This document shows positions 32,815 to 42,695 of a stretch of 58,115 bases of DNA, piece by piece; the stretch's first letter is position 1, and the number at the start of each line of letters is the position of its first letter. The notes beneath the pieces were generated by a model that worked only from the letters and a program-made list of their open reading frames with translations, ran no database searches and had not been told where the DNA came from. Origin of the DNA: JBAVEL01 sp049587715 (lineage in GTDB: Bacteria; Bacteroidota; Ignavibacteria; UBA10030; UBA6906). Location of the stretch: contig JBAVEL010000173.1 of assembly GCA_049587715.1 (NCBI GenBank), positions 1-58,115 on the forward strand, given 5' to 3'. The position numbers and the translations under genes are program-made.

Positions 32815-33509
32815 GTGTGTGCCCTCGTGAACAGGAAGTCCCTGATGTAGTGCGGCTCCAGACCCGCCGGATCCGCAACCCGCCCCCCCCGGAGCATCTC
32901 CTCCCCCAGCAGGGCCACGGCATCCGCCCCGCAGCGGGATTCATCATCTGCGGCGAACCGGAGCGGTATCCCCGCGGCACTCCGCCTGATCTTCTCCCTT
33001 CCGTCCCCCGTCACCACCGCCGGCCGGTCCCCCGCCGTCTTCAGCAGCTCCCCCGCCTCCCTCAGCACCTCCTCCACCGGCAGCGCCCGTGCGGGGGTCG
33101 TCTCCGCGTCCCCTTCCGGCGTCCGGAGGAAGAACTGCGCATACACATCCTCCCTCCCCGCATCCAGGACCGCCAGGATGAGGGTTCCCTCATCCGCCCG
33201 CACCCGCCGCACCAGCGCCTGGAGGGTGGGCACCGCCACGAGGGCCGCGCCCGTGGCAAAGGCGAGCCCCTTGGCGGCGCTCAACCCGATGCGGAGTCCC
33301 GTGAACGAGCCGGGTCCGATGGACACCGCCACCCCGTCCAGCTCCCGCGGCCCGATGCCGGCCTTCCGGCAGGCCTCATCCGCAAGGGGCATCAGACGCT
33401 CCGCGTGAATGCGGGGCATCTCCAGCGCCGCTTCCGCCAGAACCACACCGTCCCGCACAAGGGCCGTTCCGCACACCGCGGTGGCTGTCTCGATTCCCAG
33501 AACGATCAC
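32781..33509 (-). CDS. tsaB: tRNA t6A biosynthesis protein TsaB
   Basis: A 242-residue ASKHA-fold protein: VLGIETATAVCGTALVRDGV at the N-terminus, then VAVSIGPGSFTGLRIGLSAA, the TsaB signature. It partners TsaD, TsaE and TsaC to make N6-threonylcarbamoyladenosine on tRNAs. It overlaps tsaE by 4 nt upstream and accD by 34 nt downstream. Confidence 0.93.
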   Translation of the reverse strand: MIVLGIETATAVCGTALVRDGVVLAEAALEMPRIHAERLMPLADEACRKAGIGPRELDGVAVSIGPGSFTGLRIGLSAAKGLAFATGAALVAVPTLQALVRRVRADEGTLILAVLDAGREDVYAQFFLRTPEGDAETTPARALPVEEVLREAGELLKTAGDRPAVVTGDGREKIRRSAAGIPLRFAADDESRCGADAVALLGEEMLRGGRVADPAGLEPHYIRDFLFTRAHTCPGSSVPRKR

Positions 33510-33967
33510 ACGGCCCTCACACCCGGAGGCTCATTCGGCGGACCCCCGATGCGCTCCACCGCAAAGACCCGCACATCCTCCCTCTCCCCGTGGCGGATCC
33601 GCACCCGGTAGTGTCCCGGAGGAAGCAGCCGATGCGCCTTCTCCGCCCACTCGATGAGGCACACACAATCCGGAGCGAAGTACTCCTCCAGCCCCAGCTC
33701 CGCCGCCTCCTTTTCCCCCTCCAGCCGGTAGAGATCGGCGTGGATCACGCGCAGATCCTCTCCCCGGTACTCGTGCACCAGGGTGAAGGTGGGGCTTGTC
33801 ACCTCGGCCCCCACACCCAGCCCACGGCAGACACCCCGGACGAACAGGGTCTTCCCCGAGCCCAGCTCTCCCGTGAGGGCCACCACATCCCCTCCCCGCA
33901 GACCTTCGGCAAACGCCTCCCCCCGGGCGAGGGTCTCACCGGGGGACTCCGTGGTAAAGGAACTCAT
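33506..33967 (-). CDS. tsaE: tRNA t6A biosynthesis ATPase TsaE
   Basis: A 153-residue protein. VALTGELGSGKTLFVRGVCR is the Walker A loop, VTSPTFTLVHEYRGEDLRVI the switch region, HADLYRLEGEKEAAELGLEE the Walker B region, and LIEWAEKA the conserved W-rich end. It drives the TsaBDE complex. It overlaps porX by 4 nt and tsaB by 4 nt. TsaE next to TsaB is a common arrangement. Confidence 0.95.
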   Translation of the reverse strand: MSSFTTESPGETLARGEAFAEGLRGGDVVALTGELGSGKTLFVRGVCRGLGVGAEVTSPTFTLVHEYRGEDLRVIHADLYRLEGEKEAAELGLEEYFAPDCVCLIEWAEKAHRLLPPGHYRVRIRHGEREDVRVFAVERIGGPPNEPPGVRAV

Positions 33968-35532
33968 CCCCGTCCTTCCAGCACGGCGAAGGGCAGAATC
34001 ATCTCCTCCATGGAGGCCCCGCCGTGCTGGAAGCTGTCCCGGTACTGATTGAGATACTTGTGGTAGTCCGTGGGATAGACGAAGAAGTAATCCTCCCGCG
34101 CCAGAATGTAGTTCACCGTCACCCCGCGTCGCGGGAGCCGGTACTCCGCCGGGTCCTTCACGAAGATGGCCGTCTTTTCGTCCACCTTCAGGTTCCTGCC
34201 GTACTTGTAGCGCAGGTTTGTGGATGCCTCCCGGTCCCCCAGCACCTTCGTGCCCCGGAGACTCCGGATGCTTCCGTGATCGGTCGTGAGGAGCACCGTC
34301 ACGTTCTTCATCCGGCTCAGCGTCCGGAGCATGCCGTAGAGGGAGGAATACCGGAACCAGGAGCCCGTGAGACTCCGGTATGCCGCCTCATCGGGGGCGA
34401 TCTCCTTCAGGAGGTGCGAGTCGGACCTTCCGTGGGCGAGCATGTCCACAAAGTTCACAACCACCGCCGTGAGGGGCGACTGGGCATACGAGGCGATGTT
34501 GCTCTCCACGCTTCGCCCGAACTCCGCGTCCAGGATCTTGATGTACTTGATCTCGTGCTTCAGGTCCACCTTCCGCCGCTGGAGCAGGCCCTCCAGGAAC
34601 TCCTTCTCGTACCGGTTGCGGCTGGTCTCGTCGTCCTCGCTCTTCTCCCAGAGCTCGGGGTAGCGTTTCTCCATGTCCAGCGGGAAGGACCCGCTGAAGA
34701 TGGCATTCCGGGAGTAGGGGGTGGCCGTGGGGAGAATGCTGTAGTAGTAGCTGGTGGAAATCTCGAAATGCTCCTCGAGCATCCGCTCCATCACCCGCCA
34801 CTGGTCCAGCCGCAGGCAGTCCACCACGAACAGGACCACCGGCTTTCCCTTCTGCAGCTCGGGCAGAAGGAAACGGTCCGCCACCTCGTGCGAGAGGATG
34901 GGCCCGCCCCCGGCCTGCGCCACCCAGTCCCGGTAGTTCTTCTCCACGTAGCGGGCAAAGGCCTGGTTGCACTCCCGCACCTGGTCTGCCAGCATCTGCC
35001 TCAGGCCCAGCCCCGGATGGGCGTCCATCTCCAGCGCCCGGTCGGTCAGGCGGGTGTAGATGTCCACCCACTCCCCGTGGCCGGGACCGGCCATCAGGGC
35101 GGAGGAAACGCTGTTGAACTCCTGGATGTAGTCGCGCGAGACCGCCTCCCCCGCGATCTTCCTTCCCTCCAGGAACTTCTTGCAGGCGGCCAGCACCTGG
35201 CTGGGGTTCACGGGCTTGGTCAGGTAGTCGCTGATCTTCCGCCCGATGGCCCCCTCCATGAGGGCCTCCTCCTCGTTCTTGGTGATCATCACCACGGGGA
35301 GGGAGGGCCGCAGCTCCTTGATTTCCGTGAGGGTCCGGAGCCCCCCCATGCCGCTCATCATCTCGTCCAGGAACACAAGGTCATACGACACGGCGCGGAC
35401 CATCTCGATGGCGTCCTCCCCGTTGGCGGCGGTCTCCACCGCATAGCCCCGCTCGGTGAGGAAACGGATGTGGGAGCGGAGGAGGTCGATCTCGTCGTCC
35501 ACCCAGAGTATTCTGCCTCTTGATTCCTGCAT
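33964..35532 (-). CDS. porX: T9SS response regulator PorX (receiver plus PglZ domain)
   Basis: A 522-residue protein. Residues ~5-120 are a receiver domain: ILWVDDEIDLL (acidic pocket), LVFLDEMMSG with the phosphorylated Asp, and YLTKPVNP with the conserved Lys. The rest is a PglZ alkaline-phosphatase-fold domain: VVLFVVDCLRLDQWRVME and LLTTDHGSIRSLRG carry metal ligands. PorX controls T9SS gene expression and activity in Bacteroidetes. The ATG at 35532 is 18 nt downstream of the promoter start. It heads an operon with tsaE, tsaB, accD, arginase, panC and a GlmU-like gene; no porY kinase is seen. Confidence 0.92.
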   Translation of the reverse strand: MQESRGRILWVDDEIDLLRSHIRFLTERGYAVETAANGEDAIEMVRAVSYDLVFLDEMMSGMGGLRTLTEIKELRPSLPVVMITKNEEEALMEGAIGRKISDYLTKPVNPSQVLAACKKFLEGRKIAGEAVSRDYIQEFNSVSSALMAGPGHGEWVDIYTRLTDRALEMDAHPGLGLRQMLADQVRECNQAFARYVEKNYRDWVAQAGGGPILSHEVADRFLLPELQKGKPVVLFVVDCLRLDQWRVMERMLEEHFEISTSYYYSILPTATPYSRNAIFSGSFPLDMEKRYPELWEKSEDDETSRNRYEKEFLEGLLQRRKVDLKHEIKYIKILDAEFGRSVESNIASYAQSPLTAVVVNFVDMLAHGRSDSHLLKEIAPDEAAYRSLTGSWFRYSSLYGMLRTLSRMKNVTVLLTTDHGSIRSLRGTKVLGDREASTNLRYKYGRNLKVDEKTAIFVKDPAEYRLPRRGVTVNYILAREDYFFVYPTDYHKYLNQYRDSFQHGGASMEEMILPFAVLEGRG

Positions 35533-35556
35533 GCGGTAGTGTGCGTCCTGTCTTTT

Positions 35557-35585
35557 ATGATAGCCACAAAGGCCAAGAGAATCAA
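35557..35585 (-). promoter_or_regulatory. Sigma70-type promoter for the porX operon
   Basis: On the minus strand TTGATT (35,580-35,585) and TATCAT (35,557-35,562) are separated by exactly 17 bp. The predicted start is near 35,550, leaving a leader of about 18 nt. Just upstream is a GC-rich hairpin (CCGGGG paired with CCCCGG) that may end sprA transcription but lacks a T run. Confidence 0.55.
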
Positions 35586-35639
35586 TCGGATCCCGGGGTC
35601 GGAGGCGCCGCCCCGGCCCGCGCATCGGGAGCGGAGCCC

Positions 35640-38600
35640 CTACTGGATGGAGATGTGGATGTCCAGCCCCGCCTCGTTCGTGGTGCTGCCCGGAATCCGC
35701 GACCCCGAGTCATCCGGGGCAATGTTGGTGTAGCGGTAGTACACCGAGGCCGTCACACGCGAGCTCAGCACATAGCGGATGCGCGGCTCCATCACCGTCC
35801 GCGTGTTGCCGTCGAGGGGGGAGCCCTCGGTGTTGACGTCCAGCCGCGCAATCTCGTACTGGCGGCGCGAGTTCTTTGTGACCGAGTACGAGAAGCTGAT
35901 GTCCACGTCGTTGTTGAGCGACACTCCGAACAGCGGGATCTCGAACCCCCGCCGGGTGTAGTTGGCGGTCACCGAGATCTCCTGGGCCAGGGTCTCCACG
36001 ATGTTCCGGGAGGATGTCTGGAGGTCGTAGGAGGTGTTGGTGTTGTACCGCATCGTGGCCCCCAGGCCCCCCTTGAACAGATCCTTGAACGTGAAGTTGA
36101 GTCCGACGAGGGGCGTGAACCCGTAGGCCACCCGCTGCCCGTCGGTCTGCTCCACCCCGGCGGGCGGGAGGTTCCGGTACTGCCGCTGGTAAGTGGCGGT
36201 GTAGGCATGGTCCAGGGAAAGCCGGTTCACGAACCCGGAAAACAGGGGGATCTTCTCCAGCCCGTCCCACCGGACCGACCAGTTCACGCGGGGATAGTAC
36301 TGCCCGAACAGCTTCCGGAGGAAGGGAAAGGCCTCGAACCCTTCCTCGAATGCAACGGCCAGCTTCTCGTCGTCCGAGAGCGTGGTGTCCCGGTCGTTCT
36401 TCAGGTCGTTGTACCTCTTGCTCACCTCCTTCAGGTTGCTCTTGAAGACGCCCAGGAAGAACACGTCCGGGAATGTGAGGAACGACCGCTCCACGCTGCC
36501 CGTGGTGGTGGAGTTCCGGATGCGCACGGCCCCCGTGGCCGAGTCCGACTCGACGTTCTGCACCCTGTTGTACGACCAGCCCAGGTTCCAGCTCAGCTCC
36601 GCCCGGGCCCCTTCCCACAGAGCCCGGGAGGTCTTGAGGGAGACCTTGTTGGTCTGGCGGAAGGAGTTCACCAGCACCCCGCCCCGGGCCCGGAGTCCCG
36701 GCTCCACATCCCACCCGAAGAAGGGGAAGTTCGACCGGGCGCCGAAGTTCGTGAGCCGCCCCGTGGGATCCGAGATGAGCCCGAGCTGGTAGAGACGCGA
36801 AGGACCGTACCGGGCTTCGGGCTCCTGGAAGAAGGGCACCCTCCCCCAGAAGTTCACGAATCCCGTGCGGCCCGGCACGCCGCTGTTCTGCGACGTGTTG
36901 GTTTGCGTGAAGGTGACGCCGATGTTGTCGTAATCCAGAAACGGCATCTTCACCAGGAACCGGAGCAGGCCCTTGATCTGGCCCAGGGTCCTGCTCATCC
37001 CTCCCCCTCCCCCGGATGTGTCGGGGGCGGAGACCGTCGTGTCCGGCCCCGCTTCGGGGGTGCCGGATCCCCTGCGTCCGCGCCCTCCCGGCACGGCCAC
37101 CGGAGCGGGGGCGTCGTCTCCGAACAGCGGATCGATCAACTGCTTCAGACGGAAGTTGGCGTTGAAGGTCAGGTTGTTGGTCCAGCCGGCGGATTTCCCC
37201 AGGTCTCCCGGCAGCAGCGAGTTGTTCCAGTTGTAGTCCACCCCGTACCCGAACGTGATGTCCAGGTACTTCCGGATCCCGAAGATGTTGGGAATGACGG
37301 GCTTGGTGGTGATGCTGTTCCGCTGGCCGTACTGGGTGTCGTCCCCGAAGTTGACGAACTTGTCGCCCGAGAAGATGTCCCCCAGGATCCGCGCAAACGA
37401 CCTCTGCTGGCCGAACCGGTTCGTCTCCAGGCCGAGCCAGCTCGAGTTCACGGTCAGGTTGTAGTCCCCCGCCAGGTTCAGCATGCCCCCCTCGGTGAGC
37501 TTCCACCCGAACCCCATCTGCCGGGCGGAGGTGAAGTTCCGGCTGATGGTCTCGCGCGAGCCCGCCGCCCGCTGAAGCGTGGTGGTGCGCTGCCGTGTGG
37601 CGGTGAAAGACCAGGAGACGTTCGTGGGCGTGTAGTACAGCTTCAGGTCCTTGTACTCATCCAGAAACCACAGCCCGTCGAAGAGCTCCTGGAACGGCGC
37701 AATGTAGTACTCGGGGGAGAAATTAAGCGCCCAGGACAGCCGGGCCGACCACTGCCAGCTCACGCTCCGTTCCGTCACGGGGTTCCGCTCCCGCGACCGG
37801 GTGTAGTTGAACCCGAACATCAGCCGGTTGAAGGTATCCCGGATGAACCACTCCCGCGACGGAAGCCCGATCCGGAGGGTGGGAGCTGCGTAGGTATCGG
37901 TGACCCGGATGGTGCGCGACTCCCCGATGATGCGCTGCGCCTCGGCCTCCGCATCCGCCTCCGTCCCCCCCGATTCCAGGATCTTCTGCCCGGCCTGCAG
38001 GGCCGCCTCGTCCACCACCACGTCGGAGTTGGGAAGGTACCGGGGCTTGATCACCGCCTCCGTGTGGGAGTAGGAGAAGGGCATGCTGGTTCCCAGCCAG
38101 TCGGAGGGGAAAAGCTTCTCCACCGCGATCGACGCATTGAGCCCCCAGTTGATGCCCGTCTGCCGCGAGCCAAACCTCTGCTCCAGGGTGTGGAAGTTGG
38201 GATCCACATGCGAGTAGTTGAAGGCGAGCGTGCCGAAGTCGGCCAGCTTGAGCTGCGTGTCCACCCGGTAGGCCAGCCCCGGCGCATCGTCCACCCCGAT
38301 GAGCCGGAGCTCGTTCACCCAGACCTGCCCCGTCAGCTCCGCCAGCGGGGGGCCGATGCCTTCGGGGTTCTCCACCCCCACGGCCATGAACCGGACCTGG
38401 ATCAGGGAGGGATTGCCGCGCACGCGATACACCGCCCCCGGGGGGCCGTTGGGCACCGGACGCGGCTCGGAAAGCACGTTCACCGAGTCCCGTCTCTGCT
38501 TGATGGCGGTCAGGTCCTCGAAGAAGATCACCATCTCGTTCAGAGGATCCCACCCGGGCCGGATGGGGGCCCGGTACTCGTAGAAGTTGAGCGTATCCAC

Positions 38601-41600
38601 CCCGAACCGGAAGAAGAACTCCGCGTCGTAGTCGTTCTCTCCCCGGTACTGGAAGGCCTCGTCCCCGTGGACGAACATCTTCATTGTCCGGTAGTTGAAG
38701 AGGTCCAGGGGGCGGAAGGTGTAGTACTTCACCGCCTGGCGCAACTGGCCGTCGGGGAGGCCCGTCACCAGGAGCGCCAGGGACTGCTCGTTGGCGTACA
38801 CCTCCTCGTCGGGGCGGGTCTTGTCCCGCTCCCGGATCACCCCCGGCGGGCTCTCGTAGGCCGGGTTGTCCTCGATGCTGATCACGCTCACCGCAAAGGT
38901 GGAGTCCTTCCTCAGCTCCTGCCACTGGTTCCCCACCAGCCCGAAGTCCGCGATCCGCACCGCCACCGTGTCGGAGGCGTTCAGGAAGAGAATCCGGATG
39001 AACTCCACGTTCTCGAAGCTGGGGGTCCCCACCTGGGCCGCGTAGTCGCGGATGGGGATGCGGAACTGGTACCACCCCTTGTTCCCCCCTCCCACGATGT
39101 AGGGATTGGGATAGAGAGTGGTGTCGGTGTTGATGGGCAGCACATAGCGGAAGTAGGAGTTGGCCTGGTCCACGATGCCGTTGTTGTTCAGGTCCTCGGT
39201 CTCGGGTATCAGGCCGTTGGGGCTGTTCTTGTTGTCCTCCGATCCGTTGATGCGGGTGTAGTCCTCCGCCGCGGTCCCCACCGTGGAGTTTGAGAAGGCA
39301 TAGTTGTCCCCCGAGGGGTCCCCCAGGTCGATGCCGGCTATGGTGCTGTAGCGCGCCCGCTCCTGCGCGTCCGTCAGCATGTCCAGCCCCACATCCTCCC
39401 CCTCCTGCAGGGTCCCGTTGGGGTTGGTGCTCACCACAAAGTCCTCGTCGTGCAGGCGCTCCCCCCGCGGGTTGAGCTGGGGAATCACGTCCTCGCTCAC
39501 CGCCCCCAGCTCGACCACCATCCGGTAGTCCGGCTGGAGGGCCGGCAGGCGGTTCACCTGCATCCAGAGCTCGATGAAGTTCACGTTCTCGTTGATCAGG
39601 TTCGTGGCCGAGATGGAGAGCGTCTTCATGAGCCCCCCCCAGTTCTTCTGGGGGGTGAGGGTGACGCCCGGATCCGGGCTGTAGTTGAACTGCCCCCTCT
39701 GCGACGGATAGAACTGCACGTCCATCACGGTAATCTGGTCGTTGGCCGCCTTTCCCGGACGCTTCCGGGGGAACACATCGGTCAGGGCCACGTCCGTGGG
39801 CTGGCGGTTGAACCAGATCATCTTCCCACGGGAGTAGGTCTTCACGCTGTCCACGCTCCCGAAGAGGGCCTCGCTGGCCGAGTCGGCGGGGGCGCTGGAG
39901 AGACTCCACTGCGCGTAGTTGATGCCCACGGGAAGGGTTCGCCGGGCTCCCTCAAAGTCGTCCAGGTATGCCACGGCCTCCCCCTGGTCCCCCGGGATCG
40001 GACTCTTCTTGGTGTTGGGATCCGGCATCATGTACGCCGCCTCCCCCGTGATCTTGAACTGGGAGGGCTCCTTGGTCTGGAGCAGCGGCACCGCGTCGAT
40101 CCACCGGGTGAGGAAGGGCAGGTCCACGAGCGTGGAGCCGTCCACCCCGATGATGGTGTTGTTGTTGGGCTCCTCCCCCAGGCGCACCTTGTCGCTCAGG
40201 GTCTCCTGGTTCAGGTTCATGATGGTGAACCCGAGCAGGGTGCTCTGCGAGAGATAGAGGTCTCCCCGGGCGCCCAGCAGGGTCTTGGAGGCGAGCTGGA
40301 ACAGGTCGTTCTGCTCGTACTTGATCTGGAGGTTCGCCCCCGGCACCAGGGCCCGGTCGTTCCGGATGATCACCTCCCCCACAATGTAGTCCACCGTGTA
40401 GTCCACGTTCGGGGTGAGAACCCGGCCGTCCAGCAGCACCTGCACGCTCCCCTCCACCACGTTGAAGCCCAGGGTGTATTTGGAGGTGGCGTCCCCCGTG
40501 GCCTCCCCCCGGATCACGTACTTGTCCCGCTCGTTGTTCTGCTGGGCGAAGGTCCGGGTGGTGTCGTAGATCTGGCGGTAGAGGTACTGCGAGGAATCCG
40601 GATCGGGCGTCTCCAGCGGAATCCCCCTCCCCGTGAAATAGGACCGCAGACCGTTGTCGAAGGGGCGGAGCGTGGGAAAGATGATCTCCGCCCTGGTCAG
40701 GCTCACCGTGATGCGCGGGCGGAAGTCGAAGAGGGCGTCGCCGTCGGGGGCCGGCGTGCCGTTGGCGTTGTACCGGTCCAGTCCCAGCACGCGCAGAAGC
40801 GGCTCGCCCAGGATGCCGTTCTGCTCTTCGGCCCCCGCGTTCTCCCGGAAGATATCCAGGGTGAACCCCTCGGGCTTCAGGTTCCGCCCTCCCACCGAGT
40901 AGATGTTCTTCAGGAGCTGGCGCCAGGCCGCAACGTAGCGCGGCCCGTTGGCGTTCAGGTTCCGCGGCTTCACCATCTTGAGCACGACGGTGCGCGAGGT
41001 GTCCGTCCCGAAGTCCCGGGAGAGCTCCCCGAACTGTGTGCCGTCGGCCCGCCGGTAGGCGATGCCCACCACCTGCTGGTCCTGCACGTTGGTGTTCAGC
41101 GAGAGGACCCCGATGTAGCCGTCCCCCGTCATCTCGTACTGGTTCCGCGCCAGCCGCACAAACTTGCCCGTCTCCACGATGCCCGGGTTCTCGGTCTGCG
41201 ACCGCAGGGCGTCGGCATAGCCCGTGTCGCGGGGGGCCAGGTCGATGTAGGCGATCGCCTGGCGCTCGTTCGGATCGGGAATGGTGCCCTGGCGCTGCAC
41301 CCACACCTCCTCCTCCACGATCTGGATCGAGCCGTTCACCTGCGGCGGGTCGTTGTTGTAGTAGGGCTCGTAGGAGGAGACGTAGGAGGTGTCCACAAAG
41401 AAGTTGTTGGTGGAGTAGTTCCAGGCGCGGATCTGGAAGGCGTTCTTCTGCGCCCCGCCCGAGACCGACACCTCCTTGATCTGCCCCTTCTTCTGCGAGG
41501 CCAGGGCGGTCAGCCGGAGGGGGCCCGTCTGGAACTGGGCCTTCACCCCGAACAGGGCCTGGCTGCTCCCGATGAACGCCGACGGGGTCTGGAGGGAGAC

Positions 41601-42695
41601 GTTTCCGGCCTCCACGCTCTGCACAATCTCGTCGTCGTAGCCGGTGTACTTGATCTTGAGCTGGTTCTCGTACTCGAACGTGCGCTGCGTGTTCCAGTCG
41701 GCCAGGATGTTCAGCTTGTCCCCGATGGTGCCGTTCACGTTCACCTGGACTTCCTGGGCGAAGTCGGGCTCGTTCCGGCTCTGGTCCAGCCGCGAGAGCT
41801 GGGTCTGGTCCGACTGGGTGTTGCGGAAGCCCGCCTTGATGTCCACGGCCCCGCTGATGTTGAGGCGGATCTCCGGCTTGCCGAAGATGCTCAGGATGGG
41901 GTTCTGGGGAATCGGTATCTGAATCTGGGTGATCTGCGTGAGCAGCTCCCCCAGGTCGTCCCGTGCGGCGGCCGTCGGGGGCTTGCGCACCTCGTCGGCA
42001 AGAGACTTCCAGAGCTCGAACTTCCTCCTCCCCGTCACGTACTCCTTCAGGGAGAGGGTGAGCGGAATCCGCACGTCCTCGTTCCGGACCTTCTGGCGGA
42101 TGGTGACCGTGGACCCCGTGGAGTCCAGAAGAAGCTCCCGCCGGTATCCGGGGGCCTGGATGCGGGCGAAGAGGGGATGCAGACGGTCGGGATAGAGCTC
42201 CACCTGCGGGCGGTCCCGCCGCTGGTGGGTGAAGTGGGCCATGCGGGCCGTGGAGTCCAGGTACACCACATAGCCCGTGTCCGCAGCCGCGAGGGTGGAA
42301 TCCCCGGGGGCCTTCAGGGAATCCCCGGGGGCCTTCAGGGAGTCCGCGGGGGCCTTCAGGGAATCCTTGGCGATCTCCTCGGGAGTCCTCTCGGGGGGCT
42401 TCTCCCCGGGAGGCGGAGCTTCCTCCTTCAGTTCGGGAGGCGGCTCTCCGGTTGCCGGGGGAGGAGGGGGGGCGAACACTCCGGGGGCGGTTTCCTGGGG
42501 GATGGTGTCCCCTCCCGCACTGAACAGCGCCCCGAGTGCGGGCACAGGGTGGCCCGCCGGCGGCCGGGCATTGCCTCTGGGATGAGGGGGAACGAGGATC
42601 AGCAGCGCAACGGCCGCGCCCGGCAGGAGAAGAGCCAACAATCCCGCGGGAAGGCGCAACCGGGCCGCGTGAGTCTTTTCAGAAGAGGCCGGCAC
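35640..42695 (-). CDS. sprA: T9SS outer-membrane translocon SprA
   Basis: A 2,351-residue protein, the size of SprA/Sov, the giant beta-barrel through which T9SS cargo leaves the cell. The signal segment near residues 14-35 (LRLPAGLLALLLPGAAVALL) is followed by a Pro-rich linker with three DSLKAP repeats (see 42,301-42,363). Recognisable blocks include LGELLTQITQIQIPIPQNPI, ALFGVKAQFQTGPLRLTALA and TVDYIVGEVIIRNDRALVPG, and the C-terminal half is made of alternating beta strands to the end (EAGLDIHISIQ). The start is a GTG at 42,695 with a weak ribosome-binding site. It is divergent from lptF and close to porV/porU, which act with it. Confidence 0.93.
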   Translation of the reverse strand: MPASSEKTHAARLRLPAGLLALLLPGAAVALLILVPPHPRGNARPPAGHPVPALGALFSAGGDTIPQETAPGVFAPPPPPATGEPPPELKEEAPPPGEKPPERTPEEIAKDSLKAPADSLKAPGDSLKAPGDSTLAAADTGYVVYLDSTARMAHFTHQRRDRPQVELYPDRLHPLFARIQAPGYRRELLLDSTGSTVTIRQKVRNEDVRIPLTLSLKEYVTGRRKFELWKSLADEVRKPPTAAARDDLGELLTQITQIQIPIPQNPILSIFGKPEIRLNISGAVDIKAGFRNTQSDQTQLSRLDQSRNEPDFAQEVQVNVNGTIGDKLNILADWNTQRTFEYENQLKIKYTGYDDEIVQSVEAGNVSLQTPSAFIGSSQALFGVKAQFQTGPLRLTALASQKKGQIKEVSVSGGAQKNAFQIRAWNYSTNNFFVDTSYVSSYEPYYNNDPPQVNGSIQIVEEEVWVQRQGTIPDPNERQAIAYIDLAPRDTGYADALRSQTENPGIVETGKFVRLARNQYEMTGDGYIGVLSLNTNVQDQQVVGIAYRRADGTQFGELSRDFGTDTSRTVVLKMVKPRNLNANGPRYVAAWRQLLKNIYSVGGRNLKPEGFTLDIFRENAGAEEQNGILGEPLLRVLGLDRYNANGTPAPDGDALFDFRPRITVSLTRAEIIFPTLRPFDNGLRSYFTGRGIPLETPDPDSSQYLYRQIYDTTRTFAQQNNERDKYVIRGEATGDATSKYTLGFNVVEGSVQVLLDGRVLTPNVDYTVDYIVGEVIIRNDRALVPGANLQIKYEQNDLFQLASKTLLGARGDLYLSQSTLLGFTIMNLNQETLSDKVRLGEEPNNNTIIGVDGSTLVDLPFLTRWIDAVPLLQTKEPSQFKITGEAAYMMPDPNTKKSPIPGDQGEAVAYLDDFEGARRTLPVGINYAQWSLSSAPADSASEALFGSVDSVKTYSRGKMIWFNRQPTDVALTDVFPRKRPGKAANDQITVMDVQFYPSQRGQFNYSPDPGVTLTPQKNWGGLMKTLSISATNLINENVNFIELWMQVNRLPALQPDYRMVVELGAVSEDVIPQLNPRGERLHDEDFVVSTNPNGTLQEGEDVGLDMLTDAQERARYSTIAGIDLGDPSGDNYAFSNSTVGTAAEDYTRINGSEDNKNSPNGLIPETEDLNNNGIVDQANSYFRYVLPINTDTTLYPNPYIVGGGNKGWYQFRIPIRDYAAQVGTPSFENVEFIRILFLNASDTVAVRIADFGLVGNQWQELRKDSTFAVSVISIEDNPAYESPPGVIRERDKTRPDEEVYANEQSLALLVTGLPDGQLRQAVKYYTFRPLDLFNYRTMKMFVHGDEAFQYRGENDYDAEFFFRFGVDTLNFYEYRAPIRPGWDPLNEMVIFFEDLTAIKQRRDSVNVLSEPRPVPNGPPGAVYRVRGNPSLIQVRFMAVGVENPEGIGPPLAELTGQVWVNELRLIGVDDAPGLAYRVDTQLKLADFGTLAFNYSHVDPNFHTLEQRFGSRQTGINWGLNASIAVEKLFPSDWLGTSMPFSYSHTEAVIKPRYLPNSDVVVDEAALQAGQKILESGGTEADAEAEAQRIIGESRTIRVTDTYAAPTLRIGLPSREWFIRDTFNRLMFGFNYTRSRERNPVTERSVSWQWSARLSWALNFSPEYYIAPFQELFDGLWFLDEYKDLKLYYTPTNVSWSFTATRQRTTTLQRAAGSRETISRNFTSARQMGFGWKLTEGGMLNLAGDYNLTVNSSWLGLETNRFGQQRSFARILGDIFSGDKFVNFGDDTQYGQRNSITTKPVIPNIFGIRKYLDITFGYGVDYNWNNSLLPGDLGKSAGWTNNLTFNANFRLKQLIDPLFGDDAPAPVAVPGGRGRRGSGTPEAGPDTTVSAPDTSGGGGGMSRTLGQIKGLLRFLVKMPFLDYDNIGVTFTQTNTSQNSGVPGRTGFVNFWGRVPFFQEPEARYGPSRLYQLGLISDPTGRLTNFGARSNFPFFGWDVEPGLRARGGVLVNSFRQTNKVSLKTSRALWEGARAELSWNLGWSYNRVQNVESDSATGAVRIRNSTTTGSVERSFLTFPDVFFLGVFKSNLKEVSKRYNDLKNDRDTTLSDDEKLAVAFEEGFEAFPFLRKLFGQYYPRVNWSVRWDGLEKIPLFSGFVNRLSLDHAYTATYQRQYRNLPPAGVEQTDGQRVAYGFTPLVGLNFTFKDLFKGGLGATMRYNTNTSYDLQTSSRNIVETLAQEISVTANYTRRGFEIPLFGVSLNNDVDISFSYSVTKNSRRQYEIARLDVNTEGSPLDGNTRTVMEPRIRYVLSSRVTASVYYRYTNIAPDDSGSRIPGSTTNEAGLDIHISIQ
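42301..42363 (-). repeat. Three 21-bp tandem repeats inside sprA
   Basis: Units of the form TCCCCGGGGGCCTTCAGGGA plus one base, three copies with 1-2 differences. They encode repeated DSLKAPG segments in the N-terminal linker of SprA. Copy number may vary between strains by slippage, changing only linker length. Confidence 0.85.
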
